This document shows positions 48,169 to 62,482 of a stretch of 64,000 bases of DNA, one piece after another. Made by a program: the position numbers and the translations under genes. How positions within the stretch are numbered: the first letter of the stretch is position 1; every line of letters starts with the position of its first letter. Source of the stretch: Mesostigma viride (lineage: Eukaryota > Streptophyta > Mesostigmatophyceae > Mesostigmatales > Mesostigmataceae); assembly GCA_009746045.1 (NCBI GenBank), contig RPFO01000595.1:1029010-1093009 (forward strand), given 5' to 3'. The notes beneath the pieces are model-generated. The model saw nothing but the letters and a program-made list of their open reading frames with translations, searched no databases and had not been told where the DNA came from.

Positions 48169-48945
48169 ATGGCTTCCAACAACAACGTCAAGGACAACAA
48201 CAAGGGGAAGGCGCCTGCCAGGCGCACATCCCCCCGCCTCTCGCCGGAGGGCTCGCCCTCCGCCACCGAGGCACCGAGGGTGACGCCCAACGTCACCTTC
48301 CGCACGGTGGTCGCCGATCACCCACGGCGTCGGACCCCGCAGGTGGGGGCTGGCGAGAGGACGCCCGTTTGCCACTGGCGGCTCGTCCGCCATGGCACCC
48401 GGGGGGCAGGACCCCCGGGCACGTGACACCCCCATCGCAGGTGATGGGGGTCGTGAACGAAGCGATTCCTCGGAAGAGGACGGGGAGGTGCCGCCCACGA
48501 GGCCGCGGACCTCGATAGAGCTTTCCTCCCAGACGCCGGCGACGTCTGGTAACCTCTCGGTGGGCCGCCAAATGGCCATCCTGGACATTGATCGATATGG
48601 TGCGCATGTTCCGCCGCCTGTCGAGTTCGGGCGCCTGCCGTATCTTCTCCCCATCGGGGAAGATGACATTCCAGCGTTCATCTCCGTGAACGGCTGGATC
48701 ATTCGTCAGCGGTTTCAGCTGACTGCCGATGAGCCGTCGCACGCGATCGATGTTCATCGGACGCACACGATGCTCGAGCGTCGTCTGCGGATGCAGTTCA
48801 ACTTGATCCATGTGGCGGTCTGGATGTGGAGCTTTGCCAACAGGCCGAGGCACAATCCGGGCACTGTGGATCAGTGGGCATCCAGGCAGCGTCAGCGAGA
48901 TGCGCTGCGCGTGGTGGCCAAGCAGGAGATCGCGCTGACCCCGTT
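48169..48945 (+). pseudogene. Copia gag, N-terminal part
   Basis: ATG 48169 opens MASNNNVKDNNKGKAPARR. A second overlapping frame from 48392 carries the longer conserved-looking stretch (LPYLLPIGEDDIPAFISVNG, then RQRDALRVVAKQEIAL), so a shift near 48390 is likely. The frame is cut after ALTP at 48945 by the CACTA element and resumes in frame at 53305 (LPAWPQ). Confidence 0.65.
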
Positions 48946-51900
48946 CACTAGGAACTCAGATTCTGAGAATTTTCTCAAAACCCTCAATTTTCTCACCTTT
49001 TGTGAGAATTTTTTGAGAAAATTGAGAAAAATCTCAATTTTTTTCCGCAGACGCTAGGCAAAAAATCTCACCAGGGTGAGATTTTGGTGAGAAAAAGGGG
49101 GTTTTGGTGAGATTGGGGTGAGAAAAAACCCTAAAGTGAGAAAAAAGGTGAGAATGGGTGAGAAAAAGTCCGAAAAATTGAGAAAATTGAGAAAATTGAG
49201 AAGTTTCTCACCAACACGAGAAAAATCACAAGTCAACGTGGTGAGAAATTTCTCACCAAGAGTGTAACACGAGAAAAATCATGAGCTTTATTTCATTATT
49301 AAGTCCTGAACGTGAAAAAAAACTCAACACCACTTTGATATGCATTATAGGGTGCACAAAGGTGCAATTAATATAGGGTTGTCATACAATATAAAACAGC
49401 ACATCATTCCATAAACAATGCTGTCATGCCCAAATTAAATCAATAGTCATCTTCTTCAGAACTGCTGTCCGAGGGGTTGCTTGCATCAACATCATCTTCT
49501 GATGACATAGTGTCATCCCCACTAGTGTCGCAATAGTTCACAGCTTTACGCTGCCTTCCACTGGCCCTCTTTGCCATAGGGACCTCCTCAATTACAACGG
49601 TGGGCTGGCTAGGTCCAGCATCTGTGGGAGCACCACGCTTGCGGCTGCGCCCTCGAGCAGGTGCCTTGCCAGCGCGGCGCACCACGTCGCCATCACCTAG
49701 GTCTGCCGCTGCCACCTTCTTCTTCTTGGACCCCTTCTTCTTGCCTTTCTTCTTGCCACTAGGCGGTGGCGGTGGCATCGGCTCACCCTCCTCAATCACT
49801 TCAAACTGCGGCATGGTGGGGAAATCTGCTGCCACGCTGTGATACACATGGTTACTGAGGGCAGATTGCGCCTGATGTGCCATGCTCCATGGCAGTTTGG
49901 CAGGGATTACCACCATTTCGGGAGCATAGCATTCATCGACGACATACCCAACTGAGCTCACTGCACCTGGCAACACAAGGCACGACGACCTGGGGGCCTG
50001 TGCGCTGCTGATGACCACCAACCTCTCGTGGGGCAGGTGAGCGACATGAAGGCGATCAAAAAGCTCCACCTTCAACAACAGCTGCCATTCCCAGCCCCCT
50101 CGTGGGTACTCTAACCTGGCCTTCAGAATGTGTGTAATGAAACCAAAGTCTACACCGCCCGGGCCATGCACCGCAACTCCCGCATTCTTGTGCCGCTTTC
50201 CCTGGGATTGGTCCGCAGCCTCCGTGCGGTAGTTGAACCCGTGTATCCTGACTTTGTGGAAAGAATCCGCGTAGCGCTTCACGCCCCCACACGCCGCTAC
50301 AATGCCTTGCGGCACAAGCGGCGTCAGGTTTAATGATGCCCATGCAAGCACGTTGAACGTTGTGTCAGCACAGCGATCTCGCCTGCATTCAAACAAACGC
50401 ACACCGATAACCCAGCAAAGAGTATTATTATTGCAAGTATTGGTTATTAAAAAAAATAGAACAGATACAACACAGGACGCTTTTACTGGCGGCAAGATCA
50501 TGGCACCCGGATGGGTAAAACCAAACAAACTAGATATTAATTACTAGGGCTGGCTTTGTGACAGTAAAACATGATTGCATGGCTAATCCCAAGGCGCCTT
50601 TCAATAGGACTGAATTAAAAAAACCAAAGCAGACGGCGTAAGTAGCATTTGCAAAAAACAAGGCTCACCAGTAGGCCTCGTCGCCATTCGCAGGGTCGCT
50701 GTAATCAGCCTTGGGAAGGGCATCTTCTACCAGCAAATCCCTTGCCGCGTTGTGTCAGCACAGCGATCCCCCCTGCATCCAAACAAAGGCACACCGATAA
50801 CCAAGCAAAGAGTATGCAAATGTGTAGCCTTGTTCATTGAAACTATGGCTGGCTTACGCAAAGAGCGACTGTAAGATGACCTATACAGTGGGGCCGGAAA
50901 CAGCTTGCTTGATCAGGGCGTGTTTTTCGAGCTTCACTGGCCGGGAGTGTCTAGTGGTGAGAACCATTGCTGCGATCGCTTTCCCACCATTTACGAGGAA
51001 ATACCCGCAAATGAAAAACCACTGAAACGGTCTAGCTAGTCAGTCATTACATTAGCCACATGCCATCATGCATGTTTCCAAACGTCCAGGAACTGCACAC
51101 GGTGCAAATGCCATTTGCAGTGCAAAAATCCAGAGGACACGACCTCATTGCTTCATATTTGTATGCAGAAGACTAAAAAAGTAACATGCATTAATGGCCC
51201 GCATGCATAAAGGGCCTGAATTCTGATGCGGGCCCAACGGCAGCACCGCCAAAGCAGATAAGGGCCCGCAGTCTGATGCGGGCCCCACGGCACCACCGCC
51301 ATAGCAGAGCTCGAAGGTCGTGGTGCGCGTGAAACGTACGTATGCCCTTTGTCGGTAGGTGCCGTTGGGGTCAAATTGGGTGCCGCCAAAATCGGGCCGA
51401 CGCGTCAATAGACTGAGGCCGTCGATGAGAGCCATCATGCGGCTTGGGGAACTTCAGCTAAGTTAACTTAACGCAAACCACTGGTCGCCCGCGTCGGGAA
51501 CCGGCCCAACGGCTCTCCCGCAACAGAAAATTACGCGGCATACTGCATAAGTCGTCGGATTGTTACATTTCGACGGTCAAGATTTCATGATGAGGTTTGC
51601 GTTCAATTTGCCGCAGTTTGCCGCCCAGAGAAAGTAGTTGTTGGACTCGTTGCCCACGATGAAACACAATCAAGCAAGCCGTTTCCGGCCCCACCGTGTA
51701 GGTCATGTAGTCGCTCTTCACGTCAGCCAGCCGTAATTTCAATGCACAAGGCTACACATTTCCATCTCCATTCATATTCATAATCCTGCACGACTCGAAA
51801 ACGCGGACAAGATAACGGCAGGCTCGAGCTACCATGGTCCGGATTCTCCCGATTTCTGGCCTGCGCTGGTTGTCTCCTTGATATTGGCAACTCTCTCCGG

Positions 51901-53302
51901 TAAGAGATTTTCCGCAGTTTGGCTGTTTCGAAACGTTAATTAAGTGAGATGCCTTCGGATCAGGAGACTCACACAGCCGCGAAATCATGCCAAAGGTCAT
52001 ATGTTCGATCCCTTGCTGGTAGCTTCTGAGCTTTCTTATTTTCTGTGTTCCGCGGAATCTCAGATTTGGGCCGCTAGCGTTTTCACGTTTGTTGCTTTCT
52101 GATCCGACGACAACGTTGTGCCTTGCTCGTGTGACATCTGGCGCATGGTGTGATTCATGTGTATGGTGCTGCCTTGCCACATGGGGCTGCTTTGCCATAA
52201 GAGTGAGTGTTGGGTTCTACACATTTGCTGCATGGACCGTTAGGTGCTGGTGAGCTCTTCCTTGTAGAATGGTGATGTCTATGTCAAGGATCTGATGTCT
52301 TTTTTGTCTCTTGCACTGCTTTCATTTTAGGGGGAATTATAGGTGTCATTATTTTGGCATTTGAAGGTATAGATGTTTATCTGCAAGGGCCTGTTTTTTT
52401 TCCCCCGGCCTCTTGCATGCATGGATGTGTAGAATTGTATGTTGATGGAATTATGATTTGCCATACACATTTGCTGCATGGATTTTTAGGTGGTGCTGAG
52501 CTCAAGATCCTTGTAGAACGCTTACATCTATGTCAAGGATCTGATTTCTTTTCCTCTTGCGTATATTGTGTCGGTTTGCTTTATTTCTTGCAGGGACCAC
52601 GAGAGTAAAATGCAAGCGGTTCCACTTTCAAGTCAGCATGTGACGCCCTGTCGACCGGCCCGCTTTTTAGCTAGCTACCATATAGTATTTGATGATAGGC
52701 ATTGAATGCGAAGATGTCATAACGCCATAACAGACTGTGTTGAAAAGGCATATTTGAATGCCGAAGATGTACATAACGCCATAACAGTGTTGAATAGTTG
52801 AATCAACGGGTTCTTGCAGCTGTAAACATTAAAATTATTCAAACATTTAATGAAAAAATCATTATTGTTCGTGCTGTTTTGAACAGCGGTTGTTACTGGC
52901 ACTGCATGCATGTGTCTGCTGCCAGCATATTGCATTATGGGTGTGTTTTTCAGCGCTGTGTTTTCTCACTTTTCTCACTTTTCTCACGTCCTGTTTTTCT
53001 CACTTTTCTCACTTTTCTCACGTCCTGATTTTCTCACTTTTCTCACGTTTCACACCTCCCGTTTTTCTCACTTATCTCATGTCCTGTTTTTTGAGATTTT
53101 TCTCACGTTTTTCCCCTTTTTTCACCTTTTTGGGGCAATCTCACCCGGGTGAGAAACGTGTTTTCTCACCCATTCTCACCCCATTCTCACCCTTTTTTCT
53201 CACCTTTCTCACCCATTCTCACCCATTTCTCACCCTTTTTCTCACCTTTCTCACCCTTTTTCTCACAATTTCTCACCCATTCTCAAAGCCGAGTTCCTAG
53301 TG
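48946..53302 (-). mobile_element. CACTA (En/Spm-type) DNA transposon, probably non-autonomous
   Basis: A 4.36-kb insertion with termini CACTAGGAACTC (48946) and GAGTTCCTAGTG (ending 53302), an exact 12-bp inverted repeat extending imperfectly to about 24 bp. Sub-terminal zones (48957-49280 and 52962-53290) are packed with GTGAGAAAA/TTTTCTCAC motifs, as usual for CACTA ends. Flanks share TT (2 bp; 3 bp is usual for the superfamily). The only protein is a transposase-associated fragment on the - strand. Internal duplications of about 65-105 bp occur at 50355/50748 (direct), 50815/51655 (inverted) and 52209/52456 (direct). Confidence 0.9.
49440..50528 (-). pseudogene. CACTA transposase-associated C-terminal fragment
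   Basis: A 362-codon frame; first ATG at 50501. HGFNYRTEAADQSQGKRHKN, then AGVAVHG, then FGFITHILKARLEYP resemble the domain usually found downstream of CACTA transposases (DUF4216-like: gF.f.T....tqNsGV.V...yyG.i..I). The C-terminus is Lys-rich (GKKKGKKKGSKKKK), then acidic. No DDE catalytic domain is present, so this part alone cannot move the element. Confidence 0.65.
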
Positions 53303-53304
53303 TT

Positions 53305-55032
53305 GCCTGCGTGGCCCCAAGTCACGCCAGTTGGCTGGGGCGATGACAGGCGCGAGGCGGCTGCGATGCCGCCTGCGACGGAGCGCGGGGCGGCAGTCGC
53401 CCCTACCACACCAATGGGTGGTGTAACCACCCAGGACCCTCTGGCAGGGCAGAGGGTCCAGCCTCAGCAGCCGGCTCCCCCGCCCAGCGTGGGGGGCCAG
53501 GTGGCTGAGGAGGCCACCGGGGTCGGCAGGGACCCCGGCGGCGACGCCAGCTCCCGGGGTCGCAGGGGCCCCGGCAGCGACGCCGGCGCCTCCGGCGCAG
53601 GCGGGGGAGGAAACTCCCATGGAGGGTGTCACTGGCACCTCCAGCGGCTCTGGGGGGCAGGCCCCCTCCAGTCGCACCAAGGACAAGGCCTTGGCTGGGC
53701 CGGGTGGGCCTCAGGGTCCCACCCTGGCGGGGCAGCAGCCGGCAAGGCTGGAGGGTGATCTGGAAGGTCGTGACTTCATCACCCTGGGGGATGAGCCTGT
53801 GTGGCGGGCCATTCAGGCTGCCACAGCCTCCTTCCGCGGGCTGGCTGACAGGAGTCAGCAGCTGCACATCGCGGAAGCGGGCAGTCTGGTTTGTGCGATT
53901 ATCACGCACTTACTGGGCTTGCCCAACCTCCACGTGGACACACGTAGGGTGTGTGACGACTTGCTGCCTGCCCTGCAGGCCCTCCTCTCAGGGAGGAGGG
54001 TGCAGGGTGACAGGCTTCGCCTGGTGCGACGCCTGGAGCTCCTGCACAATGCCATCATGACCGGGGCGGGTAGGTGGTTGCCTACCTGGCTGAATCATGA
54101 TTTTACTAACCCTACTGACGATGACGTGTCTCTCTCTCCCACCTTCCATGACTGGGAGGAGGCCCGCAGCAGGAGGCGGGAAGTCACACATACTCACACC
54201 CCCACCCAGCCCACCCCTATGTTGCCTACCCATCCTACGCAGCCCATGCTTGCCCCTCCTGCTCAGCTCACTCAAGTAGCACCTCCCTCTCAGCATGTCT
54301 CTCCTGTGAATGCTGCAGCAGCAACACCATCCTCTCCCTCTCCCCCTGCATCCCCCTCCAGGTGGCCCACATACAATGAAAACCGTCTTGTGGATAGGAT
54401 CAATGTCAGGGGTTGCCTGAGGGGCATACTAGGGAGCAGGGGAATCATGTACTTCTCTCTCTCCAGCTGGCTAGGGAGGAACTGAATGTCAAGAACTGGT
54501 TTGGATCTCTCATGCAGGGGGATTTTTACCATCAGTCCTCCTCTCAGATTCAGAATCTCATCCTTGTCTTCCAGCGTAGGTATCCCAGGTGGCAGGACAC
54601 ACAGGCTAGGGCAGTCTGGGAGGCCTTCATGAAGGAGCTAACTGACCTACTCTCCACCCCCTCATCTGTGGATATGTATGGGGCATTCAGGTGGGTAGAG
54701 GAATACAGGGTCACCTCCGTAGACTACGTGGCTGAGACCAAGAAATATGAGCTAGCCATCAAAGCCCGTCCTGATGTCCAGCAGCTAGATCACAAGTTCT
54801 TGCTGCATGCTTTCCTGGAGAAACTCAAACTTGACAAAAACACCTACGCTATGCTTGCAACAGGAATGGCAAAGTACTGGGAGGACATGAAGGAGGCATT
54901 GGATTATATCAAGTTGGCCCTGGCCCCCCTCAGCCAGGGGGCCATGGGCACCTCTGTAAAGAGGTTCAGGGGGAGGGACAGGAGGAGGAGGATAGGCCGG
55001 AGAGTGAAGACAGGAGCAAGAGGCCTGTCACC

Positions 55033-55045
<13 letters not shown>
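53305..55045 (+). pseudogene. Copia gag, main part
   Basis: Continues gag in three frames: 53305-53758, 53619-54485 and 54413-55045. The last has the copia Gag core (MYGAFRWVEEYRVTSVDYVA, then LDHKFLLHAFLEKLKL). Frameshifts lie near 53700 and 54450. Pro/Thr repeats occupy 54190-54280. Confidence 0.75.
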
Positions 55046-56466
<1,421 letters not shown>

Positions 56467-58144
56467 CTACCCCACCTAAGTGCAAGGGCAGGGTGGTAGG
56501 AGATGTCTTTCATATAAAAGGACAATCTTACTCGGCACTTAAAGATGCATGGTCAAGGTACACAACCATTGAACCATTACCTGGCATGGACAAGACACAG
56601 TTGCTCAGGGCTCTCTTGATTGCTCAGGCCAGGTACTACCCTGTGGAGGCATTGTTACTGGATCAACAATTCACGTGTCTTGCCAATGAACCAGGGTGTG
56701 AGGCTATTGATCTGGCAGGGCTAGAAGATCATGAGAGGCAAGGCATCATTGAAAGGGCCATCAGGTCCATTAAAACCCTTGTAGCCAAGGAAGATGGTAA
56801 TCTGCTGGCTGACAGTGGGTCATATGCTGACAGAGCTCTGTGGTCCACCAGGCTGTGCCAAGTCCTCAACAGGAGGCCACTCATGAAAACCCCACAAGGG
56901 GTGATCATTACACCAGATGGATTGCATGCAGGCATTTATCCACCTGAGGTATTAGCCCTATACAATGCACAGCGAGCACATACAGCTAGCAGGTTAGCTG
57001 TCAAGGATGCAAAGCATCCACGTCCCACCTTCAGAGAAGGGGATCAAGTCCTATTCTACAAGGAGTCGGGACTAGGCAAGGTGGGTACCTGGCATGGGCC
57101 AGCCACCATCCTAAAGTTTAACACCACTGGCAGGACAGTGTTGGTTAAACAAAATGACACGGGAAAGATTCACAGGTGTTCACCTCACAGGATGAAATTG
57201 TATTTTCCAACTGTGTCAGACGTGGCAGAGGAGGAAGAGCTGTTGGCCGACAGCCCTGTACAGTTGCCTGGCATCCCAGCGTTGCCCAGTGAGTGGTTGT
57301 TTGGAACACCCACTGGTGAGTGTGAGAGCCACACCCACTGTGACACCCAGGTCACCCTTGATGATTGCAGGCAGTCATTGCAGGCTTGGCCCCCTGCAGC
57401 AGAGGGTCAAATTGGCAAAACAGGTGATCAGCAACCTATCACCTCTTCACTTGTGAACATAGCTCAGCCACTAGCTGCACATTCCAAACGCAGCCTAGCA
57501 GAAGCTGTTCGCATTTTACAATCAGCTCATAGAGCTAAAGCTCAAACTGCTGCAGGATCAGCTAAGGTGGGGAAGGTTGGGCAGAATGACAATAGCCCAT
57601 TTATGGTTGCAGTGGACACACAAGCCCAGGTCAGCATTATCAGTGCCCTGGCGGTGCCCCATTTGCCTTTGGAACCTTCACCGTGGCACCATGTGGCTGA
57701 TTTCTCAGGGCAGTCATCTCTCAAGGTACAAGGTCAGGTCATGTTGACTATACTTGGTATCCCAACCCCTTTCCAGGTATTGGAAGGTTACAAAGGTAAT
57801 GCCCTGTTGGGTGACCCTTTTCTCTCGTACCCTGGTGTCATTATCTCCAGTGATAGACTAGCCATCCAGGACCTGGGTGTTGTTGATCTGAATCATTTCA
57901 AAATCTCTCCTCTTCAAAAACTTCTTCACACCAACATTGCTTCTGTAAAATTTGCTACCCCCAAGTATGCCCCAGGGCAAGAACCTTGTGTGGCAGACTT
58001 GGTTCATGACCAAAAACTTCATCCCATCTCCTTTGGATTGGGCAAGCATGATGTGGCTAAAATGTCTCCTCTTTCTTATGAACAGATAGAGCAAGATTGT
58101 CGCACACACATAGGTTTCCTAAAATGGGTGGAGGCCTTCAACAA

Positions 58145-59020
58145 GGCCAGGGAAGAATGGGTATAGTGCCAGATCCTCTAAGCCCCTCTCACACTCCACC
58201 TGTCACACCTATTGACAAAAAGCCTGCAGGGTGTAAGCACTTGCGCCTGAAGTTTGTGTGCAAACATAAGCCAGCAGCAGATGGGTCAGTCATTTTCCAT
58301 GCTAGACCTTGTGTGACAGAGTTCAAGGGCACCACTGATCTGACAGAGGCAGAGTTGTACACGGCAGGCATTCAGCAAACCTCTCTAAAAATATTGCTGT
58401 CTGTCTTTGTGGGTCATCTCAATGACGGGGATGACTATGTATGTAAGGCTACAGACATTAAAAGGGCTTTCTTGAAGGGCTCACCTGAGATAGCACAACA
58501 AGTGTGGCACGGTCAGGTGTATGTAGTCTCCACTCCCAGAGTCTGGGCAAAACACATCCCTCAGCAGTACCTGAAAGCTAACATAGGTGTTGAAGGGCTG
58601 CAATCAGCTCCTCGCATTTTCAGGATGTCAGCTCAGGCTGTGTTTGAAAAGCTAGGGGCTAGATATGATGACATAGACCCTTGCTTCTTTGTGGTCCCAC
58701 ACCCTCATGGCATAATCACCTTTGTGTGGCATGGGGATGATCAGCTGATTGCTGGGCCAAGGTGTGCTGTAGATGAGTTTATTCACCAAGTGTCACAGCA
58801 CTTTGAGATTGGCAAGCAAGTAGAGCTGGGCACCACTGCCATAAATTTTGTGGCACAATGTTACAACTCCAGCAGCATAAAAACCAGTGGGTGTGTGCAC
58901 TTTACTCTCCCAATGATTACATGCACAGCTGTTGCACCATTAGAGGCAAGCTGGGGTGGTTGTGCTCAACTTGTGCACCTCACCTGGCTGTGGTTAGCAG
59001 AGTTGATGATGATGTCTTGA
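58145..59020 (+). pseudogene. Copia reverse transcriptase
   Basis: KATDIKRAFLKGSPEIAQQV is the copia RT motif with the catalytic Asp, and ITFVWHGDDQLIAGP is the YVDD-motif equivalent. The frame shifts again near 58880 and ends at 59020 without a complete connection domain. Confidence 0.78.
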
Positions 59021-59078
59021 TGCAAGTAGGTCACAAAGCCATCACCAAAACTCTCCAGGAAGGCCCTCCTCTTATATC

Positions 59079-59630
59079 TTGCATTCCTTGGATCTCCACA
59101 AAACCATTCACATCCAAGCTATGATGGATAGTTCCATGGAGTCCAGGCAGATTACCAAGTTGCAAGCAAGGGAGTCAGGCTTGTATTTTGTGCAGAATGA
59201 TGATGCACCCTTGTCTCTCATTTCATGGTACAGCCGGTTGCATAGACGCAAGGCTGTCAGCAGCAATGCTGCTGAGTGCAGGGCAGTGGTGTCAGCAGTG
59301 CTTCATGCCAGGTACTTGAATCACGTGCTGGTTTGGTTGCAGATGCAAGCAGGCAGCAGTGCTGGGGTGGTGGCACACTTGCTCACTGACAGTCAGTCAG
59401 TCCTCAGCTTCCTTGCTAACCCTTATGCTGTGCACACTGATCTTGACTGGGTGGTCCTTAAACAGGAGTCCACCTACTGGGAGTCCACCCGTCACGTGGA
59501 GGACAAGCACAACGCTGCTGATGCACTCACCAAAGTGCCTCAGCAGGCAGCTGACCAATATCAGCTGTTGTACCACCTGATGAACCCGTATGGCAAGCAG
59601 GCAACCCTGCTCCATCGGGGGGACGCCTAG
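59079..59630 (+). pseudogene. Copia RNase H
   Basis: LISWYSRLHRRKAVSSNAAE is the copia motif (SW.S..Q..Va.SS.eAE), LLTDSQSVLSFLANPYAVHT holds the next catalytic Asp and HNAADALTKVP is the final one. It is a separate frame from RT. Confidence 0.8.
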
Positions 59631-60700
59631 CAGGGTCCTGTTCACCAGGGCCGCCTAGGTAACCCAGTACCCCTTGGGCAGGTCCAAGGGGCAGGTTGTG
59701 CTTCCAGTAAGGGGGGTTGGTTGGAGTCTGTTTTTATGCACCTGCGTGCCCTATGCCAATAAAATCTGTTTTGATTTTTTCACACCCATGGAATTTCGTG
59801 ATGCCCACCTTCATAGGAGGGCAGGGGATGTATCTCCCATTCTTTCTTCACTAGGGTTGTATGCCTTGGTGGATTGGCCTTGAGCTCAGTGGCTCAGGTG
59901 CCTCCCATTCAAGTGGAGGGTCAAACCTCCCTTGACAGGTGGTTACCCAGGACCCCAGTTTACTGTGGATCTCTTGGGCCACCTGGCCTCACTGCACAGT
60001 GGCAGTAAAGGCATGGGTGCTGTCATGTTGTCTAGTACAATGTGATCAGCCCAGGTGCAGGATGCAATATTCCTGTCACCTGTCACCAGGACTTCAGCCA
60101 CCACTGTGCAGGGCAGGAGTGGCTGGTCCACACACGTTGTGCAGGTGCAACGAGGACAGGTCCAGGATGTCATATTCCTGTCACCTGTCACTAGGACTTC
60201 AGTCACCACTGTGCAGCCCTGGCAGGGGTGGCTGGTCCTCACATGTTGTGCAGGTGCAACATGGACAGTGCAGGGTGCAATAAACCTGCCTACTGTCACT
60301 CCTCAGGTTGCAGGTGACCTGAGCTCAGTTGACCCAGCCTGGCTGGGTGTTTTTTTCTGAGCGGGCGATGATGATGGAACCATATGGAACCTCTTAAACG
60401 GTTTACCTTGGCATTTTTACAGTGGCTCTCTTGGCTGGTGATGCACTCCCTGGATAGGCAGACAGGCATAGCTATCTCCCTTGTGAGCTCGCGAGGAGGA
60501 GGAACTCCCCGGGCATGTTGAGCTAAACTTGATGCCACCAGAAGTATTGCACGAGTTCTGGGGCCCATCTTTTTCAGTCCAGATGTTGCAGTATGGGTGT
60601 CAGTTGCTCAGCACCTCAGTCAGCTTGGAGTCAGTCTCCTAGCTGGGCAGGGTCAGGCTTGAAGTCGCTAGCCTTCAACCTGAAAGGAAAACATAATGGG
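59631..60700 (+). other. Copia 3' untranslated segment
   Basis: Imperfect tandem units around GTGCAGG(T)GCAAC and TTCCTGTCACCTGTCAC at 60055-60290 (about 100 bp each). A-rich purines (GAAAGGAAAACATAATGGG) immediately precede the 3' LTR and may be the polypurine tract. No supported ORF. Confidence 0.6.
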
Positions 60701-60747
60701 AGTTAGATGAGATGCTTAGGCTGACACACGGATTTCCGGCCTGCGCG

Positions 60748-62059
60748 CCGGGTTGGTCTGTACGCCGCACTTTTGCGATAAAATGCGGGATAAAGCATAT
60801 TATGGGCCTCGACGTATTTTACGCGTATTTTACGTCTGACCACGCGGTTTGGACTTAAAATTTTTCGGGGGTACCAGCGGGCAGCGGGCACTGGCGCGGT
60901 GCCCAGGTTCTGGGCGCGGCGCGCTCACTGCACATTTGAGATTTTTACTACTAGAAGTAGATGCGTACAGTTCTTTTCATAAAGCGCAAGCCTTGCAAAA
61001 TGTTTGGCCGGTACTAGGAGACAGCTAGGACTAGGTACATAACGCATAATAACAGTGTGCCAGCAAATGCCAGCTGTGCTACTGACGGTGTAATGCAATA
61101 TAGCGACGACGAGGCCAGTGCGACTGTGCGACAGTGTGCAGCCATTTTCGATTTGCAGCCATGAGGAAGAAAGGGCCTCAATGGGATTTCGTTCTCGAGA
61201 AGAAAGAAGCAGTCACAGATGCTGTTAGTAACAAAACGCAGTTTGTGTCGAATAAGTTCTGCTCATTTTGCAACAAGAAGTTCTCATACGGGGCGGGGGC
61301 AATCAGCGTATTCCGAGTCCGTGCACACTTTGCCGGAATCGCAGGGGAAGGGATGTTACCCTGCGACAAAATTCCACCGAATATCCGGAGCAAGTTTCTC
61401 AGGATGTATAACAACAAGTCACAGCAGTCAGACGCCAAGAAGCAGCACAATTTGAACAGGGCAATGGCGGAGATGGGAGGGGCTGCGCCGGCTGACCTGT
61501 CGTCGATCGGTTCCCAGCAAAGGCCAGCTGAGCATCACCAAATGGCTGGTTCCCGTCGACGAGAAAGGTGTCCAGCTGCTGGCTGCCGAACTTTTTATCG
61601 AGAACGGCATTGCCTTCCATGCGGCTGAGAGCGCCTCTTTCAAGCAGATGGTGGCCGGCATGATCCAGTACAAAGGAGGGCACGTCACCCCTCCTTCTCG
61701 GAAGTTGTGTCTTATGTCCTCTCATGCATTATATAGTGGATGGCTTTCCTTACAATTAATTAATTAATTAATTGATTCCTTACAATTCCCGTTGCAGCAT
61801 GCTCCCCCTGCATTTATCAAATCATAATCAGATAGGATTGCAGGGCATAAATGGAAGATGTTAATAAACAAGCATATACACCAAATTTCAGTTGCAATAA
61901 CTGCATGACCATCATCAAGGAGCGTGTTAATTGGGTGACTGACAATTGGACCAGAAAAACTGTCGCGCATTTTACCGCCGCGTATTTTATACCCCCCACG
62001 TATAATACGCGTATTTTAAGTCCACGTATTATACCCCGCACACGTATTTTCCAACCCGG
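60748..62059 (+). mobile_element. hAT-type DNA transposon fragment
   Basis: 1,312 bp with inverted ends CCGGGTTGG (60748) and CCAACCCGG (ending 62059). The 8-bp duplication CCTGCGCG lies at 60740-60747 and 62060-62067. Eight bases is the hAT standard. It encodes a broken BED-finger transposase start. It inserted into the copia 3' LTR, so it is younger. Confidence 0.9.
61134..61720 (+). pseudogene. hAT transposase N-terminal fragment with BED finger
   Basis: From ATG 61161: MRKKGPQWDFV, then CSFCNKKFSYGAGAISVFRV and RAHFAGIAGEGMLPC fit a BED zinc finger (W, C-x2-C, H, C). After a frameshift near 61500 the sequence continues LSITKWLVPVD, GIAFHAAESASFKQMVAGMI, then YKGGHVTPPSRKL, which is the region before the hAT catalytic core. 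The catalytic domain and dimerisation region are absent. Confidence 0.82.
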
Positions 62060-62482
62060 CCTGCGCGCCGCGTATTGCCTACCGCGGCTGAGCGGGACAC
62101 CTTAGTACTGTACGGCAGGGCGTACGGTCCTGCGGTGTCATGTGGACGGACGTGTAGTGCGTGCCAGACTGTTCCTAGGCTCTAGCTTCACCCGCCAGAT
62201 CCGGTGTAGCCGGGTCTGACGGGCCAAGTGTTAGCTGGTTGCTAGTGACGTGGTCGCATGGCATTGCAGTGTACAGTTGTCCACTGGTAGGCGCTGCAGG
62301 TAGCGCTGCCATAGGCATATAGGCGTAGCACTGGGGAGTGCCGCAGCACCCGAGTTTGCCCAGTTCCATCCTGAGCCCTCAAGCTTTCACTACATTCCTT
62401 GTATTATTGCTAATACAATCGTCATTCTCATTTCCAGCTTTCGTCAGTTGTCCTACGTCTCACGACGCATTCCAACTCCAAC

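Larger units (their letters stand above)
60701..62477 (+). repeat. 3' LTR of copia element, split by hAT fragment
   Basis: LTR sequence at 60701-60747 and 62060-62477, the rest being a hAT insertion. Ends CATTCCAACT, followed by the target duplication CCAAC. Confidence 0.88.

Noticed and set aside
59674-60360. Small frames after the copia RNase H
   Set aside because: They follow imperfect tandem repeats in the 3' untranslated region and show no domain.
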